Part shown: positions 20,405 through 30,511 of the stretch, in pieces
Position numbering within the stretch: the stretch's first letter is position 1
Layout of the letters: each line of letters opens with the position of its first letter
Source: Rhizomonospora bruguierae
Lineage (GTDB): Bacteria > Actinomycetota > Actinomycetes > Mycobacteriales > Micromonosporaceae
Length of the DNA stretch: 64,000 nucleotides
Direction: 5' to 3'
Assembly: GCF_018397995.1 (NCBI RefSeq)
Contig: NZ_BBQH01000020.1
Coordinates: forward strand, 95,048-159,047
Notes under the pieces: model-generated
What the model saw: only the letters and a program-made list of their open reading frames with translations
Databases searched by the model: none
What the model was told of the DNA's origin: nothing
Program-made: the position numbers and the translations under genes

Positions 20405-21169
20405 ATGAGGACGCAGACCCCCGCGCAGGTCCGGGCGCACGCCGCGGCGGCGCCCGAGCTGGCCACGCTGGACGCTGCGGTCTCCGACTGCTTCGCCTGC
20501 CCCCGCCTGGTCGCCTGGCGAGAGGAGGTGGCGGCGACCCGCCGCGCGGCGTTCCGCGACCAGGAGTACTGGGGCCGCCCCGTCCCCGGTTTCGGCCCGC
20601 CGGACGCCCGCATCGGCATCCTGGGCCTGGCGCCGGCCGCGCACGGCGGCAACCGCACCGGCCGGATCTTCACCGGCGACCGCTCCGGCGACGTGCTGTT
20701 CGCCGCGCTGCACCGGGTGGGGCTGGCGAACCAGCCGACCAGCGTGTCCCGGGACGACGGCCTGGAGCTGACCGACACCCGCATCTTCGCCTCGGTCCGC
20801 TGCGCGCCGCCAGTGAACAAGCCGACCCCGGCCGAGCGGGACGCGTGCGCGCCGTGGCTGCACCGCGAGGTGGCGCTGATCCGGCCCACGCTGCGGGTGG
20901 TGGTCGCGCTGGGCGCCTTCGCCTGGGCGGCCTGGTGGCCGACCCTCACCGCGGTGTACGGGGTGCGGCCGCCGGTGCCCCGCCCGGCGTTCGGCCACGG
21001 CGCGGTCTGGCGCGGCGACGGGGTGCCGGCCCTGCTCGGCTGCTACCACGTCAGCCAGCAGAACACGTTCACCGGCCGGCTCACCCCGTCGATGCTGGAC
21101 GAGGTTCTGACCGCCGCCCGGGAGGTGGCCGGGTTCGCCGGGCCCGGCGATGTCGGGTTGAATCGGTAG
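20405..21169 (+). CDS. Uracil-DNA glycosylase, family 5 (UdgB-like)
   Basis: This 254-residue protein removes uracil and related damaged bases from DNA to begin base-excision repair. Four cysteines fit the Fe-S cluster of family 4/5 enzymes: CFAC near residues 30-33, RCAPP near 138, and GCYHVS near 217. The active-site motif [19 protein letters not shown] near 78-96 and the [13 protein letters not shown] motif near 219-231 match UdgB. The extra N-terminal [19 protein letters not shown] stretch is also typical. It probably shares a transcript with the hydrolase upstream (10-bp gap). Confidence 0.9.
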   Translation: MRTQTPAQVRAHAAAAPELATLDAAVSDCFACPRLVAWREEVAATRRAAFRDQEYWGRPVPGFGPPDARIGILGLAPAAHGGNRTGRIFTGDRSGDVLFAALHRVGLANQPTSVSRDDGLELTDTRIFASVRCAPPVNKPTPAERDACAPWLHREVALIRPTLRVVVALGAFAWAAWWPTLTAVYGVRPPVPRPAFGHGAVWRGDGVPALLGCYHVSQQNTFTGRLTPSMLDEVLTAAREVAGFAGPGDVGLNR

Positions 21170-21171
21170 CC

Positions 21172-21924
21172 ATGAAGGCTGGGGCGCCGACGGCGCTGGA
21201 CGCGCTGCGCCGCTGGTGGCCGCTGGCGGCGGCGGCGCTGCTGCTGGCCGCGGTGGCCGCCGCCGCCGCGTTCAGCACGCCCCGGCTCGGCCGGGTGGCG
21301 ACGCCCGAGATCAGCTACCAGGCGCCGCGGCACGCTGGCGAGGTCACCGCGGCGCCACCGCCGACCGCGCCCGTGGACGTGCCGCCCGCCGAGCGGGGGC
21401 AGCCGCTCGTTCCCCGCTGGGTGACCGTGCTGGTCGGGGTGCTGTGCGTCGCGCTGGTCGTGGCGGTGGTGGTGGCGATCCTGGTCATGCTGCTGCGGGA
21501 CCGGTTCCGGTCGCGACGGGGGGTGGACGCCGCGCAGCGCCCGCGGGTCAGCCAGGAACGAACGGCGCAGGAGGTTGTCGCCGCGGTCGACGCCGGGCTG
21601 GTGGACCTTTCCGCCGAGGACGCCGACCCGCGCCGGGCGGTGATCGCCTGCTGGGTGCGGCTGGAGCAGGCGGCCGCGGCGGCCGGCGTGCCGCGCGAGC
21701 CGGGCGACACCTCCACCGACCTGGTGACCCGGCTGCTGTCGGGCCACGACCTCACGCCGCAGGTGCTGGCCGGCTTCGCGGCGGTCTACCGGGAGGCCCG
21801 GTACGCCACGCACGCGGTGGACGACCAGACGCGCCAGCAGGCCATCGCGGCCCTGCGCCGGCTGCGCGCCGAACTGGCGCACGGAGGAAGCACCGCAGTC
21901 GCGAGCGAAAGGCAGGCACTGTGA
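21172..21924 (+). CDS. DUF4129 domain-containing membrane protein
   Basis: The product has 250 residues: a short cytoplasmic start, membrane helix near 16-36, an outer Pro-rich loop, a second helix near 83-107, and a cytoplasmic DUF4129 domain from about 140 (VIACWVRLEQAAAAAGVPR, DTSTDLVTRLL, FAAVYREARYATH). DUF4129 proteins accompany MoxR/DUF58 operons and some resemble transglutaminase-associated domains. The last 13 residues (GGSTAVASERQAL) and the stop codon come from the first copy of the 80-bp junction repeat, so the original C-terminus has been replaced or extended. It begins the MoxR operon. Confidence 0.85.
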   Translation: MKAGAPTALDALRRWWPLAAAALLLAAVAAAAAFSTPRLGRVATPEISYQAPRHAGEVTAAPPPTAPVDVPPAERGQPLVPRWVTVLVGVLCVALVVAVVVAILVMLLRDRFRSRRGVDAAQRPRVSQERTAQEVVAAVDAGLVDLSAEDADPRRAVIACWVRLEQAAAAAGVPREPGDTSTDLVTRLLSGHDLTPQVLAGFAAVYREARYATHAVDDQTRQQAIAALRRLRAELAHGGSTAVASERQAL

Positions 21925-22084
21925 GCGCGAGGAGCGCCCGGAGCGTGCCGGCTCGCGACCGCGCAGGAAGCACCGCAGTCGCGAGCGAAAGGCAGGCACT
22001 GTGAGCGCGAGGAGCGCCCGGAGCGTGCCGGCTCGCGACCGCGCAGGAAGCACCGCAGTCGCGAGCGAAAGGCAGGCACCGTGA
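21885..22084 (+). repeat. 80-bp tandem junction repeat with GTGA-coupled mini-ORFs
   Basis: Two full copies (21885-21964 and 21965-22044) are identical, and a third partial copy (22045-22084) differs at one base before the next gene. The period is 80 bp. Each unit contains a GTG start and, 84 nt later, a TGA that overlaps the next GTG: mini-ORFs at 21921-22004 and 22001-22084 encode 27 residues beginning VSARSARSVPARD and ending TAVASERQAL (or QAP). The first copy gives the DUF4129 gene its stop and the last gives the next gene its GTG at 22081. Each unit also carries a GAAAGGCAGG ribosome-site-like segment before the GTG. Confidence 0.9.
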
Positions 22085-22662
22085 GTGGCGGGCTGGCCAG
22101 CATCGACGACCTGCTCGAAGACCCGGAGGAGGGCGAGCAGCGGCCCGGGCGGGCGGGCAGCGCCGCCGGCTGGATTGCCAAGTCGGCGTTCGCCGCGGCG
22201 ATCGGGGCCCTGATCGTCTTGCTGGTGCTGCGCGCCGGCGGCGTCACGCTGCCGTTCGCGCTGCTGTTCGCGGCCGCATACGCCCTGCTGGTGCTGCGCC
22301 GGGTGCTGCGCGAGGTGCAGCCGGCGCCGGTGCCGCGGGCCCGCCGCCGCGCCACGCGGGACGAGAGCGAGTACATGTTCGGCACCGGCGACGCGCTACG
22401 CTCCGCGCTGAGCAGGTGGGAGAACCGCCTGGCGTGGGTGCGGGACGACGCGCCGCGGTTCACCAGCAAGGTGCGGGACCAGATCGCGGAGACCGTCGAC
22501 GAGCGGCTGCGCCAGCGGCACGGGATCTCCCGCGCGGCCGACCCGGTGCGCGCCCGGCAGATGCTCGGGGAGCGGCTCTGGCGGTTCCTCACCGAGCCGG
22601 TGGTCCGCCCGCAGTCGTCCCGGGCACTGGCCGAGCTGATCGGCGACGTGGAGCGGATCTGA
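22081..22662 (+). CDS. Conserved membrane protein of the MoxR operon
   Basis: This 193-residue protein has an acidic N-terminal segment, two close membrane helices near 32-52 and 56-74 (IAKSAFAAAIGALIVLLVLRAGG, LPFALLFAAAYALLVL), then a long basic/helical cytoplasmic part. I do not recognise a named family, but proteins of this shape occur between DUF4129 and MoxR genes in actinobacteria. Its GTG start is supplied by the final junction repeat unit (GTGA overlap with the preceding mini-ORF), so its translation depends on that repeat. MoxR follows 26 bp after the stop. Confidence 0.75.
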   Translation: MSGGLASIDDLLEDPEEGEQRPGRAGSAAGWIAKSAFAAAIGALIVLLVLRAGGVTLPFALLFAAAYALLVLRRVLREVQPAPVPRARRRATRDESEYMFGTGDALRSALSRWENRLAWVRDDAPRFTSKVRDQIAETVDERLRQRHGISRAADPVRARQMLGERLWRFLTEPVVRPQSSRALAELIGDVERI

Positions 22663-22687
22663 CCGCCGTGGAAGGTGAGGAGAACCG

Positions 22688-23787
<1,100 letters not shown>

Positions 23788-23791
<4 letters not shown>

Positions 23792-25179
23792 CCGAGGGGC
23801 CGCCGCTGCGGTCGGCCGCGCCGCCACGGCAGCCGGGCCCGGTTGCGGACGCCGGCGGCCCCGAGCTGACGCCGACCCGGGCGCTGGGCCGGGCGGTCCT
23901 GCTGGTCGGCCTGCTCCTGATCGGCGCGGTCGCGCTCGGCCGGGTGGACCTGGTCGTGCTGGCCGCGCCGTTCGCCCTCGGTACCGTGTTCGGCCTGCGC
24001 CGCCGCCCCCGCCGGGCTCCCCGGCTGCGCCTGATCACCCGGGACGAGCTGCTCGCCGAGGGCAGCGAGGTGGGCACCACGGTCAGCCTCGGCAACGCCG
24101 ACGACGTCGGGCACGACCTGGTGATCGCCCGCACGCTCGTCTCGTCCTGGCTGCGGGTGCCGGACGGCGACCGGCCGCACGCCACCTCCGTGCCCCGCGG
24201 CGGCACCGTCGACATCGAGCTGACCGGCACGGCGCTGCGCTGGGGCCGGCACACGTTCGGGCCCGCCGCCGCCCAGCTCGTCGCCGCGGACGGGCTGCTC
24301 GTCAGCCGCCCGGTGGTCACCGGCGCGCACGGCGTGAAGGTGTACCCGCTCACCGAACCGTTCGACGCGGTGGAGGCGATGCCGAGGGCCGCCGGCCTGG
24401 TGGGCGGGCACCGCTCCCGGCGGCCGGGGGAGGGCGGCGAGCTGGCCGGCGTCCGGATCTTCGGCCCGGGGGACCGGCTGCGCCGGATCGACTGGCGGGT
24501 CTCGCTGCGCACCGAACGCCTGCACGTCGCGGCCACCCTCTCCGACCGGGACGCCGAGGTGGTCCTGGCGCTTGACGTGCTCGCCGAGGCGGGGCGCTCC
24601 GGCGGCATCCGGGGCGAGGCGTCGGTGCTGGACACCACGGTCCGCGCCGCCGCCGCCATCGCAGAGCACTACCTGCAGCGGGGGGACCGGGTCTCGCTGC
24701 TGGAGTACGGGGGCGAGAATCGCCGGCTGCGCCCGGCGAGCGGCCGGCGACAGTACCTGACCGTGCTGGAGTGGCTGCTCGACGTCAAGGCGGAGGCGAC
24801 CCCGTTCGACCCGTACGAGCGGGTCTTCGCGTTCCAACCGCTCTCCGCGAACGCGCTGCTGGTCGTGTTCACCCCGCTGATCGACGAGCGCTCCGGGCCG
24901 ATGCTGGCCCGGCTGGCCCGCTCCGGCCGGTTCGTGGTCGCCGTGGACACCATGCCGGCCGGGGTCGAGCCGCCGGTCCGGGGGGCGTGGACCCGCGTCG
25001 CGTACCGGCTGTGGAAGCTGGAGCGGGAGAACGTGGTCGGCCAGTTGCGCGAGCACGGGGTGCCGGTGGTGCCGTGGGCCGGCGCCGGCAGCCTCGACCT
25101 GGTCCTGCGGGACGTGTCCCGGCTCGCCTGGCGCACCGCGGGCGGTGCTGCGATGAGCGGGCCGGCGGTGCCGCGATGA
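23788..25179 (+). CDS. DUF58 domain-containing protein
   Basis: The product has 463 residues, with two membrane helices near 30-62 and the DUF58 signature PGDRLRRIDWRVSLRTERLHV near 230-250. A VWA-like region follows (VVLALDVLAEAG, RVSLLEYGG, LVVFTPLIDERSG). DUF58 proteins are the usual MoxR partners and may respond to envelope stress. GTG 23788 overlaps the moxR stop and the stop overlaps the next ATG (ATGA), giving a tightly coupled run. Confidence 0.92.
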
Positions 25180-25769
25180 GCCTGCTCCAGGACGTCGCGT
25201 ACGGGGTCGGCGAGCGGGCCCGCGCCGTGCACCGGGTGTTCACCCGCAGCACGCCCGGCCCGCTGTTGATCCGCGCCGCGGTCGCGCTGACCGGCGCGGC
25301 GGCGCTGGTCACCGCGTACCCGGCGAAGCTGGTCTTCGGGCCCGGGGCCGCCCTGATGCTGGTGATTGCCGCGCTGCCGGCGCTGCTGCCGCGCGGGCGC
25401 ATGGCCACGGTCGTGGTGGTGCTGGCCGTCCTCGGTTGGCTGATGTCCACCACCGTCTTCGCCGAGGGGGTCAATCCCGGGCGGCTGGTCGCCCTCTCCG
25501 CGCTGCTGTACCTGGCGCACACGCTCACCGCGCTGGCCGCGGTGCTCCCGTACGACGCGATCGTGGCCCCGGAGGCGCTGGGCGGATGGATCATCCGGGC
25601 GCTGGCGGTGGCCGCCGGCTCGGGGGTCGTCTCGATGGGCCTGCTGATCGTCACCGGCGCCGCCCGCGGGCCGGGCTTCCTCGCCGCCACCCTCGCCGGG
25701 CTGGCGCTGGCCATCGCCCTGGTGGCGCTGCTGCCGTGGCTGAACCGGCGGGAGCCGGGGGCGTCCTGA
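25176..25769 (+). CDS. Conserved integral membrane protein
   Basis: The 197-residue product is almost entirely hydrophobic, with about six helices and short loops, starting from a cytoplasmic basic segment (ARAVHRVFTRSTPG). No family is recognised. ATG 25176 overlaps the DUF58 stop (ATGA), so it belongs to the same operon and may form a membrane complex with DUF58 and DUF4129. The upstream frame is open but is the shadow of DUF58. The operon ends here. Confidence 0.8.
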   Translation: MSLLQDVAYGVGERARAVHRVFTRSTPGPLLIRAAVALTGAAALVTAYPAKLVFGPGAALMLVIAALPALLPRGRMATVVVVLAVLGWLMSTTVFAEGVNPGRLVALSALLYLAHTLTALAAVLPYDAIVAPEALGGWIIRALAVAAGSGVVSMGLLIVTGAARGPGFLAATLAGLALAIALVALLPWLNRREPGAS

Positions 25770-25826
25770 GTCACATCAGGCGCCGAGAACGCGCATGCCC
25801 CGCGCGGACGGGGAATGATTGATGAC

Positions 25827-27167
25827 GTGAAGCGGCAGCGGATCCTCGTGGTGGGGGCCGGCCATGTCGGCCTGTACGCCGCCCTGCACCTGTCCAGGAA
25901 GTTGCGGTCACGCGAGGCCGAGGTCATCGTCGTCGACCCGCAGCCACACATGACCTACCAGCCGTTCCTGCCCGAGGCGGCCGCCGGCAACATCTCCCCC
26001 CGGCACTCGGTGGTGCCGCTGCGGCGCGAGCTGCGCCGGTGCACGATCGTCACCGGCGAGGTGACCCGCATCGACCACGCCCGCCGGGTCGCCATGGTGC
26101 AGCCGGTCATCGGGCCGGCGCGGGAGGAACCCTACGACCAGATCATCGTGGCGCCCGGGTCGGTCTCCCGCACCCTGCCGATCCCCGGGCTGAAGGAGAA
26201 CGCGGTCGGCTTCAAGACCATCGGCGAGGCGATCTGGCTGCGCAACCACGTGCTGGAGCAGCTCGACATCGCCGCCGCCACCGCCGACCCGCACACCCGC
26301 CGGTGCGCGCTCACGTTCGTGTTCGTCGGCGGCGGCTACGCCGGCATCGAGGCGCTCGCCGAGATGGAGGACATGGCCCGGGACGCGCTGAGGTACTACC
26401 CCGAACTGCACCCGGAGGACATGCGCTGGGTGCTGGTCGAGGCGACCAGGCGCATCCTGCCCGAGGTGGGGCCGGACATGGGCGCGTACACCGTCCGGCA
26501 GCTGGTCCGGCGGGGGCTGGACATCCGGCTGGACACCCGCCTGGAGTCCTGCGCGGACGGGCTGGTCAAGCTCTCCGACGGCGACTCGTTCGCCGCCGAC
26601 ACGATCGTGTGGACCGCGGGCGTGAAGGCGCACCCGATGCTGGAGCGCACGGACCTGCCGCGCGACGATCGCGGCCGGGTCACCTGCCGGGCGACGCTCC
26701 AGGTGGTCGACGGCGACCGGGTCGTCGAGGGCGCGTGGAGCGCGGGTGACTGCGCCGCGGTGCCCGACCTCACCGGCCCGCCCGGCGCGTTCTGCTCGCC
26801 CAGCGCGCAGCACGCCGTCCGGCAGGCGCGGCGGATGGCGGACAACATCCGCGCCGTCATCCGCGGGCGGGAGCCCGTCGAGTACCGGCACCGGTACGCG
26901 GGCAGCGTGGCCAGCCTCGGCCTGCACAAGGGCGTCGCCCAGGTGTACGGGATCAAGCTCAGGGGCTGGCCGGCCTGGTTCATGCACCGCACCTACCACA
27001 TGAGCCGGATCCCGTCCCTGAACCGGAAGGTCCGGGTGGTCGTGGACTGGACCCTGGCGCTGTTCCTCAAGCGCGAGGTGGTCTCGCTCGGCCAGCTGCA
27101 CGAGCCGCGCGAGTCCTTCTCGGAGGTGACCCCGGCGGTGCCGGCCCGCTCCGGCCGCCCGGGCTAA
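25827..27167 (+). CDS. NAD(P)/FAD-dependent oxidoreductase (type II NADH dehydrogenase-like)
   Basis: The product has 446 residues with two Rossmann motifs: FAD-binding ILVVGAGHVGLYAALHL at residues 5-21 and NAD(P)H-binding FVFVGGGYAGIEALAEM near 162-178, plus the late FAD motif VVEGAWSAGDCAAVPD near 300. The C-terminal region ends with a hydrophobic/amphipathic helix (VDWTLALFLKREVVSL), as in membrane-bound NDH-2. It probably oxidises NADH and passes electrons to menaquinone. GTG 25827 is chosen because it fits the family N-terminus; an ATG at 25815 would add four residues, and neither has a well-spaced ribosome site. Its TAA overlaps the stop of the convergent gene by 3 nt. Confidence 0.85.
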   Translation: MKRQRILVVGAGHVGLYAALHLSRKLRSREAEVIVVDPQPHMTYQPFLPEAAAGNISPRHSVVPLRRELRRCTIVTGEVTRIDHARRVAMVQPVIGPAREEPYDQIIVAPGSVSRTLPIPGLKENAVGFKTIGEAIWLRNHVLEQLDIAAATADPHTRRCALTFVFVGGGYAGIEALAEMEDMARDALRYYPELHPEDMRWVLVEATRRILPEVGPDMGAYTVRQLVRRGLDIRLDTRLESCADGLVKLSDGDSFAADTIVWTAGVKAHPMLERTDLPRDDRGRVTCRATLQVVDGDRVVEGAWSAGDCAAVPDLTGPPGAFCSPSAQHAVRQARRMADNIRAVIRGREPVEYRHRYAGSVASLGLHKGVAQVYGIKLRGWPAWFMHRTYHMSRIPSLNRKVRVVVDWTLALFLKREVVSLGQLHEPRESFSEVTPAVPARSGRPG

Positions 27168-28960
27168 CCCACCTTCCAGTACCAGGCGTCGGCGAGCCGC
27201 TGACCCGGTCCGAACAGGCCCTCCAGGGCCGTCTTCAGGTCCGGGCCGTACGGTTCGCCGTCGGCCAGCACCAGGCAGGACGCGCGCCAGAACCGGACGT
27301 CTGCCAGCGCCTGGTCCCGCTGCTCCGGGACGATCTCCGGCACGCCCTTGCCGGCCGCCACGTCGGCCAGCAACTGCGACGTGGGCTGCTTGTAGGTGCC
27401 CATCGAGGCGTTTCCGTCCGCCCCGTACGGCGCGATGAAGAATCCCTCGGGCAGCCCGAACCGGCCCTCGGCCGCCGCCGCCCAGCGCATCGGCCACGGC
27501 TCGGGCGGCGTGGGCAGCGGCACCGGGACCAGCACGCCCTTCTCCGCGACGCACTGCCGCCAATGCCCCTGCGAGATGAACTGCGGCACGGGTGCCCGGT
27601 CGATGCCGTCCAGCGGGCGCGGGACCACCGGGAGCAGCGCGACCAGCACGAGTACGGGTACCCCCGACCGGACCAGCACCGACGGGTGGGCCAGCGCCCG
27701 GTGCAGGGCCAGCGCCAGCAGCGTGCCCAGCAGCGGGATCAGCGCCAGCGCGAACCGCTGCGGCAGGGCGGCCGAGACCACGGGCGCGTCCACGATCAGT
27801 GAGAACGGCGCCCACTGCTCGGTGCGCCGGCCGTCGATCACCACCCGGGGTCCGAGCGAGAACGCCGCCATCACCACCGAGGCGAAGACGATCGCCGCCA
27901 CGACCGGCCGGGTCGCCCGCCGCGACAGGAGCCAGATCGCCAGCCCGGCCGCGAGCACCAGCAGCGGCCAGCCCAGGAACGTGTTGTACTCGGCCGCCCC
28001 GGTCGCCAGGCGGGCGTCCTGCGCCGAGCCGAACAGCGCCAGCGGCGAACTGGTCACGTAGCTGACGATGTCCGCCGAGTAGTACTCCGCCGAGAACGGC
28101 GCGTTCGGCACGCTCTGCGGCCCGGCGAACTGGAACCACAGCGGGTACGCCAGCAGCGCCAGCGCGGTCAGCACGGCGATCGCGCCGCCCAGCAGGAACC
28201 GGGGCGCCGCCCGGAGCGCCTCGCCCGGCGCGGCCGCGGCGTACCCGACCGCCACCAGTAGCAGCGTGATCGCGGTGAGGAACAGAACCTCCTCACCGAT
28301 GAACACCTGCGCCGACACCAGCAACCCGAGCAGGAGACCCACCCACGGCCGGCCGCCGCGGTACAGCTTGAGCACGCACCAGACCATCGCCGGTACCAGC
28401 CACTGCGCCGTCATGTGCAGGTGGCTGTTGTTCTGCGAGACCATGCCCGGCGCGAACCCGCAGAACGCGCCGCCGGCCAGCGCCGCGGCCCGGTGCAGCC
28501 GCAGCGACCGGGCCAGCAGCAGGTACCACGCGGCGGCCGTGCCGGCCAGGCTCGCCACCGCGATCACCGCGAACGTGACCGGCGCCCCGAACAGCAGCGT
28601 CACGGGCGTGAACAGCGCGCCCAGGGCGATCACCGAGGTGTTGGCGAGCAGGTTCACCCCGTCCGGCGAGTTCAGCCGGTGGGTCAGAAACCCGAAGTCC
28701 CCGGTGAACAGGCGGGTATCGTGGGCGAGGAACCACTCGTAGAGGGTCTGGTCGGCGGCGTTGTCCGCGAGCGCGCGGCTGTGCGGGTCCGGCCACAGGG
28801 CACTCGCGAGCCAGAATGCGATCGCCAGATATGCCAGACAGACGGCTGCGTCCAGGGCCCACGGTCGGCGCCAGGGCGCCCCGGCCGGTGCCGCGGGCGG
28901 CCCGCCGGGCTCCGCTGGACGGTCAGCGTCAGCCACCCGGTCGGCCTCAGTGCTCATCAC
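27164..28960 (-). CDS. Polytopic membrane protein, GT-C glycosyltransferase-like
   Basis: This 598-residue protein has about 11-12 membrane helices. The first loop after helix 1 carries acidic residues (ADNAADQTLYEWFLAHD) in the place where GT-C glycosyltransferases keep their catalytic aspartate. An outer C-terminal domain of ~130 residues follows the last helix. This suggests transfer of a sugar from a polyprenyl phosphate donor, but the family is not certain. The start codons GTG (28958-28960) and ATG (28955-28957) are adjacent; a TAGGGT box on the minus strand (complement of 28968-28973) ends 7 nt before the GTG, as in leaderless genes. Confidence 0.75.
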   Translation of the reverse strand: MMSTEADRVADADRPAEPGGPPAAPAGAPWRRPWALDAAVCLAYLAIAFWLASALWPDPHSRALADNAADQTLYEWFLAHDTRLFTGDFGFLTHRLNSPDGVNLLANTSVIALGALFTPVTLLFGAPVTFAVIAVASLAGTAAAWYLLLARSLRLHRAAALAGGAFCGFAPGMVSQNNSHLHMTAQWLVPAMVWCVLKLYRGGRPWVGLLLGLLVSAQVFIGEEVLFLTAITLLLVAVGYAAAAPGEALRAAPRFLLGGAIAVLTALALLAYPLWFQFAGPQSVPNAPFSAEYYSADIVSYVTSSPLALFGSAQDARLATGAAEYNTFLGWPLLVLAAGLAIWLLSRRATRPVVAAIVFASVVMAAFSLGPRVVIDGRRTEQWAPFSLIVDAPVVSAALPQRFALALIPLLGTLLALALHRALAHPSVLVRSGVPVLVLVALLPVVPRPLDGIDRAPVPQFISQGHWRQCVAEKGVLVPVPLPTPPEPWPMRWAAAAEGRFGLPEGFFIAPYGADGNASMGTYKQPTSQLLADVAAGKGVPEIVPEQRDQALADVRFWRASCLVLADGEPYGPDLKTALEGLFGPGQRLADAWYWKVG

Positions 28961-29063
28961 GACATCGACCCTATGGCATACCCCGGCACCGGCCGGTCGG
29001 CCGGTGTGTGTTCGCGATCTACCGGTTACCGTGACATGGCGCGACTGCCCAGGTCGCGAGCTT

Positions 29064-29146
29064 GCCCGGGTGGTGGAACGGCAGACACGGCCGCCTTAAA
29101 AGCGGCTGCCGAGAGGCGTGCGGGTTCGATCCCCGCCCCGGGCACC
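29064..29146 (+). tRNA. bldA: tRNA-Leu(UAA), bldA equivalent
   Basis: The sequence folds as a class II tRNA: acceptor arms GCCCGGG (29064-29070) and CCCGGGC (29137-29143), anticodon stem GCCGC/GCGGC with loop CTTAAAA, anticodon TAA, a long variable arm around TGCCGAGAGGCG, and T-loop GGTTCGATCC. The discriminator is A followed by CCG, so the terminal CCA is added after transcription. It reads UUA, the rarest leucine codon in high-GC actinobacteria; in Streptomyces this tRNA (bldA) gates development and secondary metabolism. Confidence 0.96.
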
Positions 29147-29230
29147 GATCCAGTTCGTCGCTTTTCAGTGGATACCACCGACGGCCTCCGGCGTCTACCC
29201 TGGGTCTCACCATCTGCGAGGGAGGCCTTA

Positions 29231-29998
29231 GTGAGAACGTCCAACCCGGTCCTCACCCGACTGGGTCAGGCGGCCGCGCGGGAGCGCGTCGCCGGGTCCG
29301 GCTACCCGGCCGCGGGCGGGTACGCGGCGCCACCCACCGTGCGCACCATGACCGTGGACGACGTTGTCGTCCGCACCGTCGCCATGCTCGCCATCATCGG
29401 CGTCGTCGGCGCCGCCACCTGGGCGGTCGTCCCCGTCGAACTCAGCCTCGCCGCCGCCGTCGTGGGTAGCGTGCCGGGCCTCATCCTCGGGCTGGTCATC
29501 GCGTTCTCGCGGATCACCAACCCGTTCGTGATCGGCGCCTACGCCGTCGCCGAGGGCGTCTTCATGGGCGCGTGGAGCCAACTGTTCGAGAGCCGGTACC
29601 CCGGCATCGTGCTCCAGGCCGTGGGCGGCACCTTCGGCGTGTTCTTCGTGATGGCCGCCCTCTACAAGGTCCGCGCCATCCGGGCCACGCCGCGCTTCGT
29701 CCGAGGCGTCATCGCCGCGATGATCGGCTGCGCCGCCCTCATGCTGGTCAACCTGGTGCTCTGGTTCTTCCACATCGACAGCGGCCTGCGCAGCGGCGGC
29801 CCGCTCGCGATCGGGTTCAGCCTGGTCTGCATCGTCGTCGCCTCGCTCAGCTTCGTGCTCAGCTTCGCCGAGGTGGAGCAGGCCGTCCGCTACGGCATGC
29901 CAGAGCGCTACGCCTGGTACGTCTCGTTCGGCATCGTGCTCAGCCTCGTCTGGCTCTACCTGGAGATCCTCCGCCTCCTCGGCTACCTGCGCGAATAG
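29231..29998 (+). CDS. Bax inhibitor-1/YccA family membrane protein
   Basis: This 255-residue protein has seven membrane helices after a ~40-residue cytoplasmic start and matches the long actinobacterial Bax inhibitor-1 type (KVRAIRATPRFVRGVIAAMIGCAAL; GFSLVCIVVASLSFVLSFAEVEQAV; MPERYAWYVSFGIVLSLVWLYLEILRLL). The acidic residues in the last helices correspond to those of pH-sensitive calcium-leak channels in the family. GTG 29231 has GAGGGAGG upstream, and a TACCCT box lies ~30 nt upstream, just after the tRNA gene. Function in bacteria is not settled. Confidence 0.9.
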   Translation: MRTSNPVLTRLGQAAARERVAGSGYPAAGGYAAPPTVRTMTVDDVVVRTVAMLAIIGVVGAATWAVVPVELSLAAAVVGSVPGLILGLVIAFSRITNPFVIGAYAVAEGVFMGAWSQLFESRYPGIVLQAVGGTFGVFFVMAALYKVRAIRATPRFVRGVIAAMIGCAALMLVNLVLWFFHIDSGLRSGGPLAIGFSLVCIVVASLSFVLSFAEVEQAVRYGMPERYAWYVSFGIVLSLVWLYLEILRLLGYLRE

Positions 29999-30106
29999 CG
30001 CCGCGAGGCACCGGAACCGCACCGGATCGCCCGTCACCGCGCACCGCGGTGGCGGGCGTCGCCGTCTCCGGCGCGCACCGGGCCGCCCGGGGGTACCCTC
30101 CCCGGC

Positions 30107-30439
30107 GTGGTATCCATGGCCGACCTGACCCGTGCCGTCGACCGCCTCGTGCGCCGCGTCGGCCACTGGGAGCCGCCCCGATGGTCCGGCCCCGTGCCCG
30201 CCCGCGACGGCGGGTCCGCCTCGCGCGCCGACCTCATGCACGCGCTCGTCCAGCGGATCGCCGACCACGCCGCCGACGCGGAAGGCATCGACCGCCGCCC
30301 GGTACCCCGCCTCGATAACGACCGCGTCCTGCCGGACCAGTTCCGGGTGGTCTCCGCGGACCTCGCCGCGGCGAACCCCGCGCCGCCGCTGCTGTCCGAG
30401 GCGGTCGCCGCCATCACCGAAACCGCCCACCACCTCTGA
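30107..30439 (+). CDS. Conserved hypothetical protein
   Basis: This soluble 110-residue protein has no membrane segment or known motif. It reads as helices with a conserved-looking centre (LMHALVQRIADHAADAEG, PRLDNDRVLPDQFRVVSADL). GTG 30107 is 7 nt after a TACCCT box (30094-30099) without ribosome site, so a leaderless transcript is likely; an ATG lies three codons later. It faces the thiolase tail to tail, with ~70 bp between them that shows nothing distinctive. Confidence 0.7.
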   Translation: MVSMADLTRAVDRLVRRVGHWEPPRWSGPVPARDGGSASRADLMHALVQRIADHAADAEGIDRRPVPRLDNDRVLPDQFRVVSADLAAANPAPPLLSEAVAAITETAHHL

Positions 30440-30511
30440 CCGTTCCGGGCCCCCGCGATCTCGGACTGGTGGCGGGGATAAGGCGGGTTGATCGGCGCGC
30501 GGGGCGGCCGG

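Noticed and set aside
21885..22084. CRISPR array.
   Set aside because: Units are contiguous 80-bp tandem repeats without unique spacers, coding in phase, and no cas genes are present.
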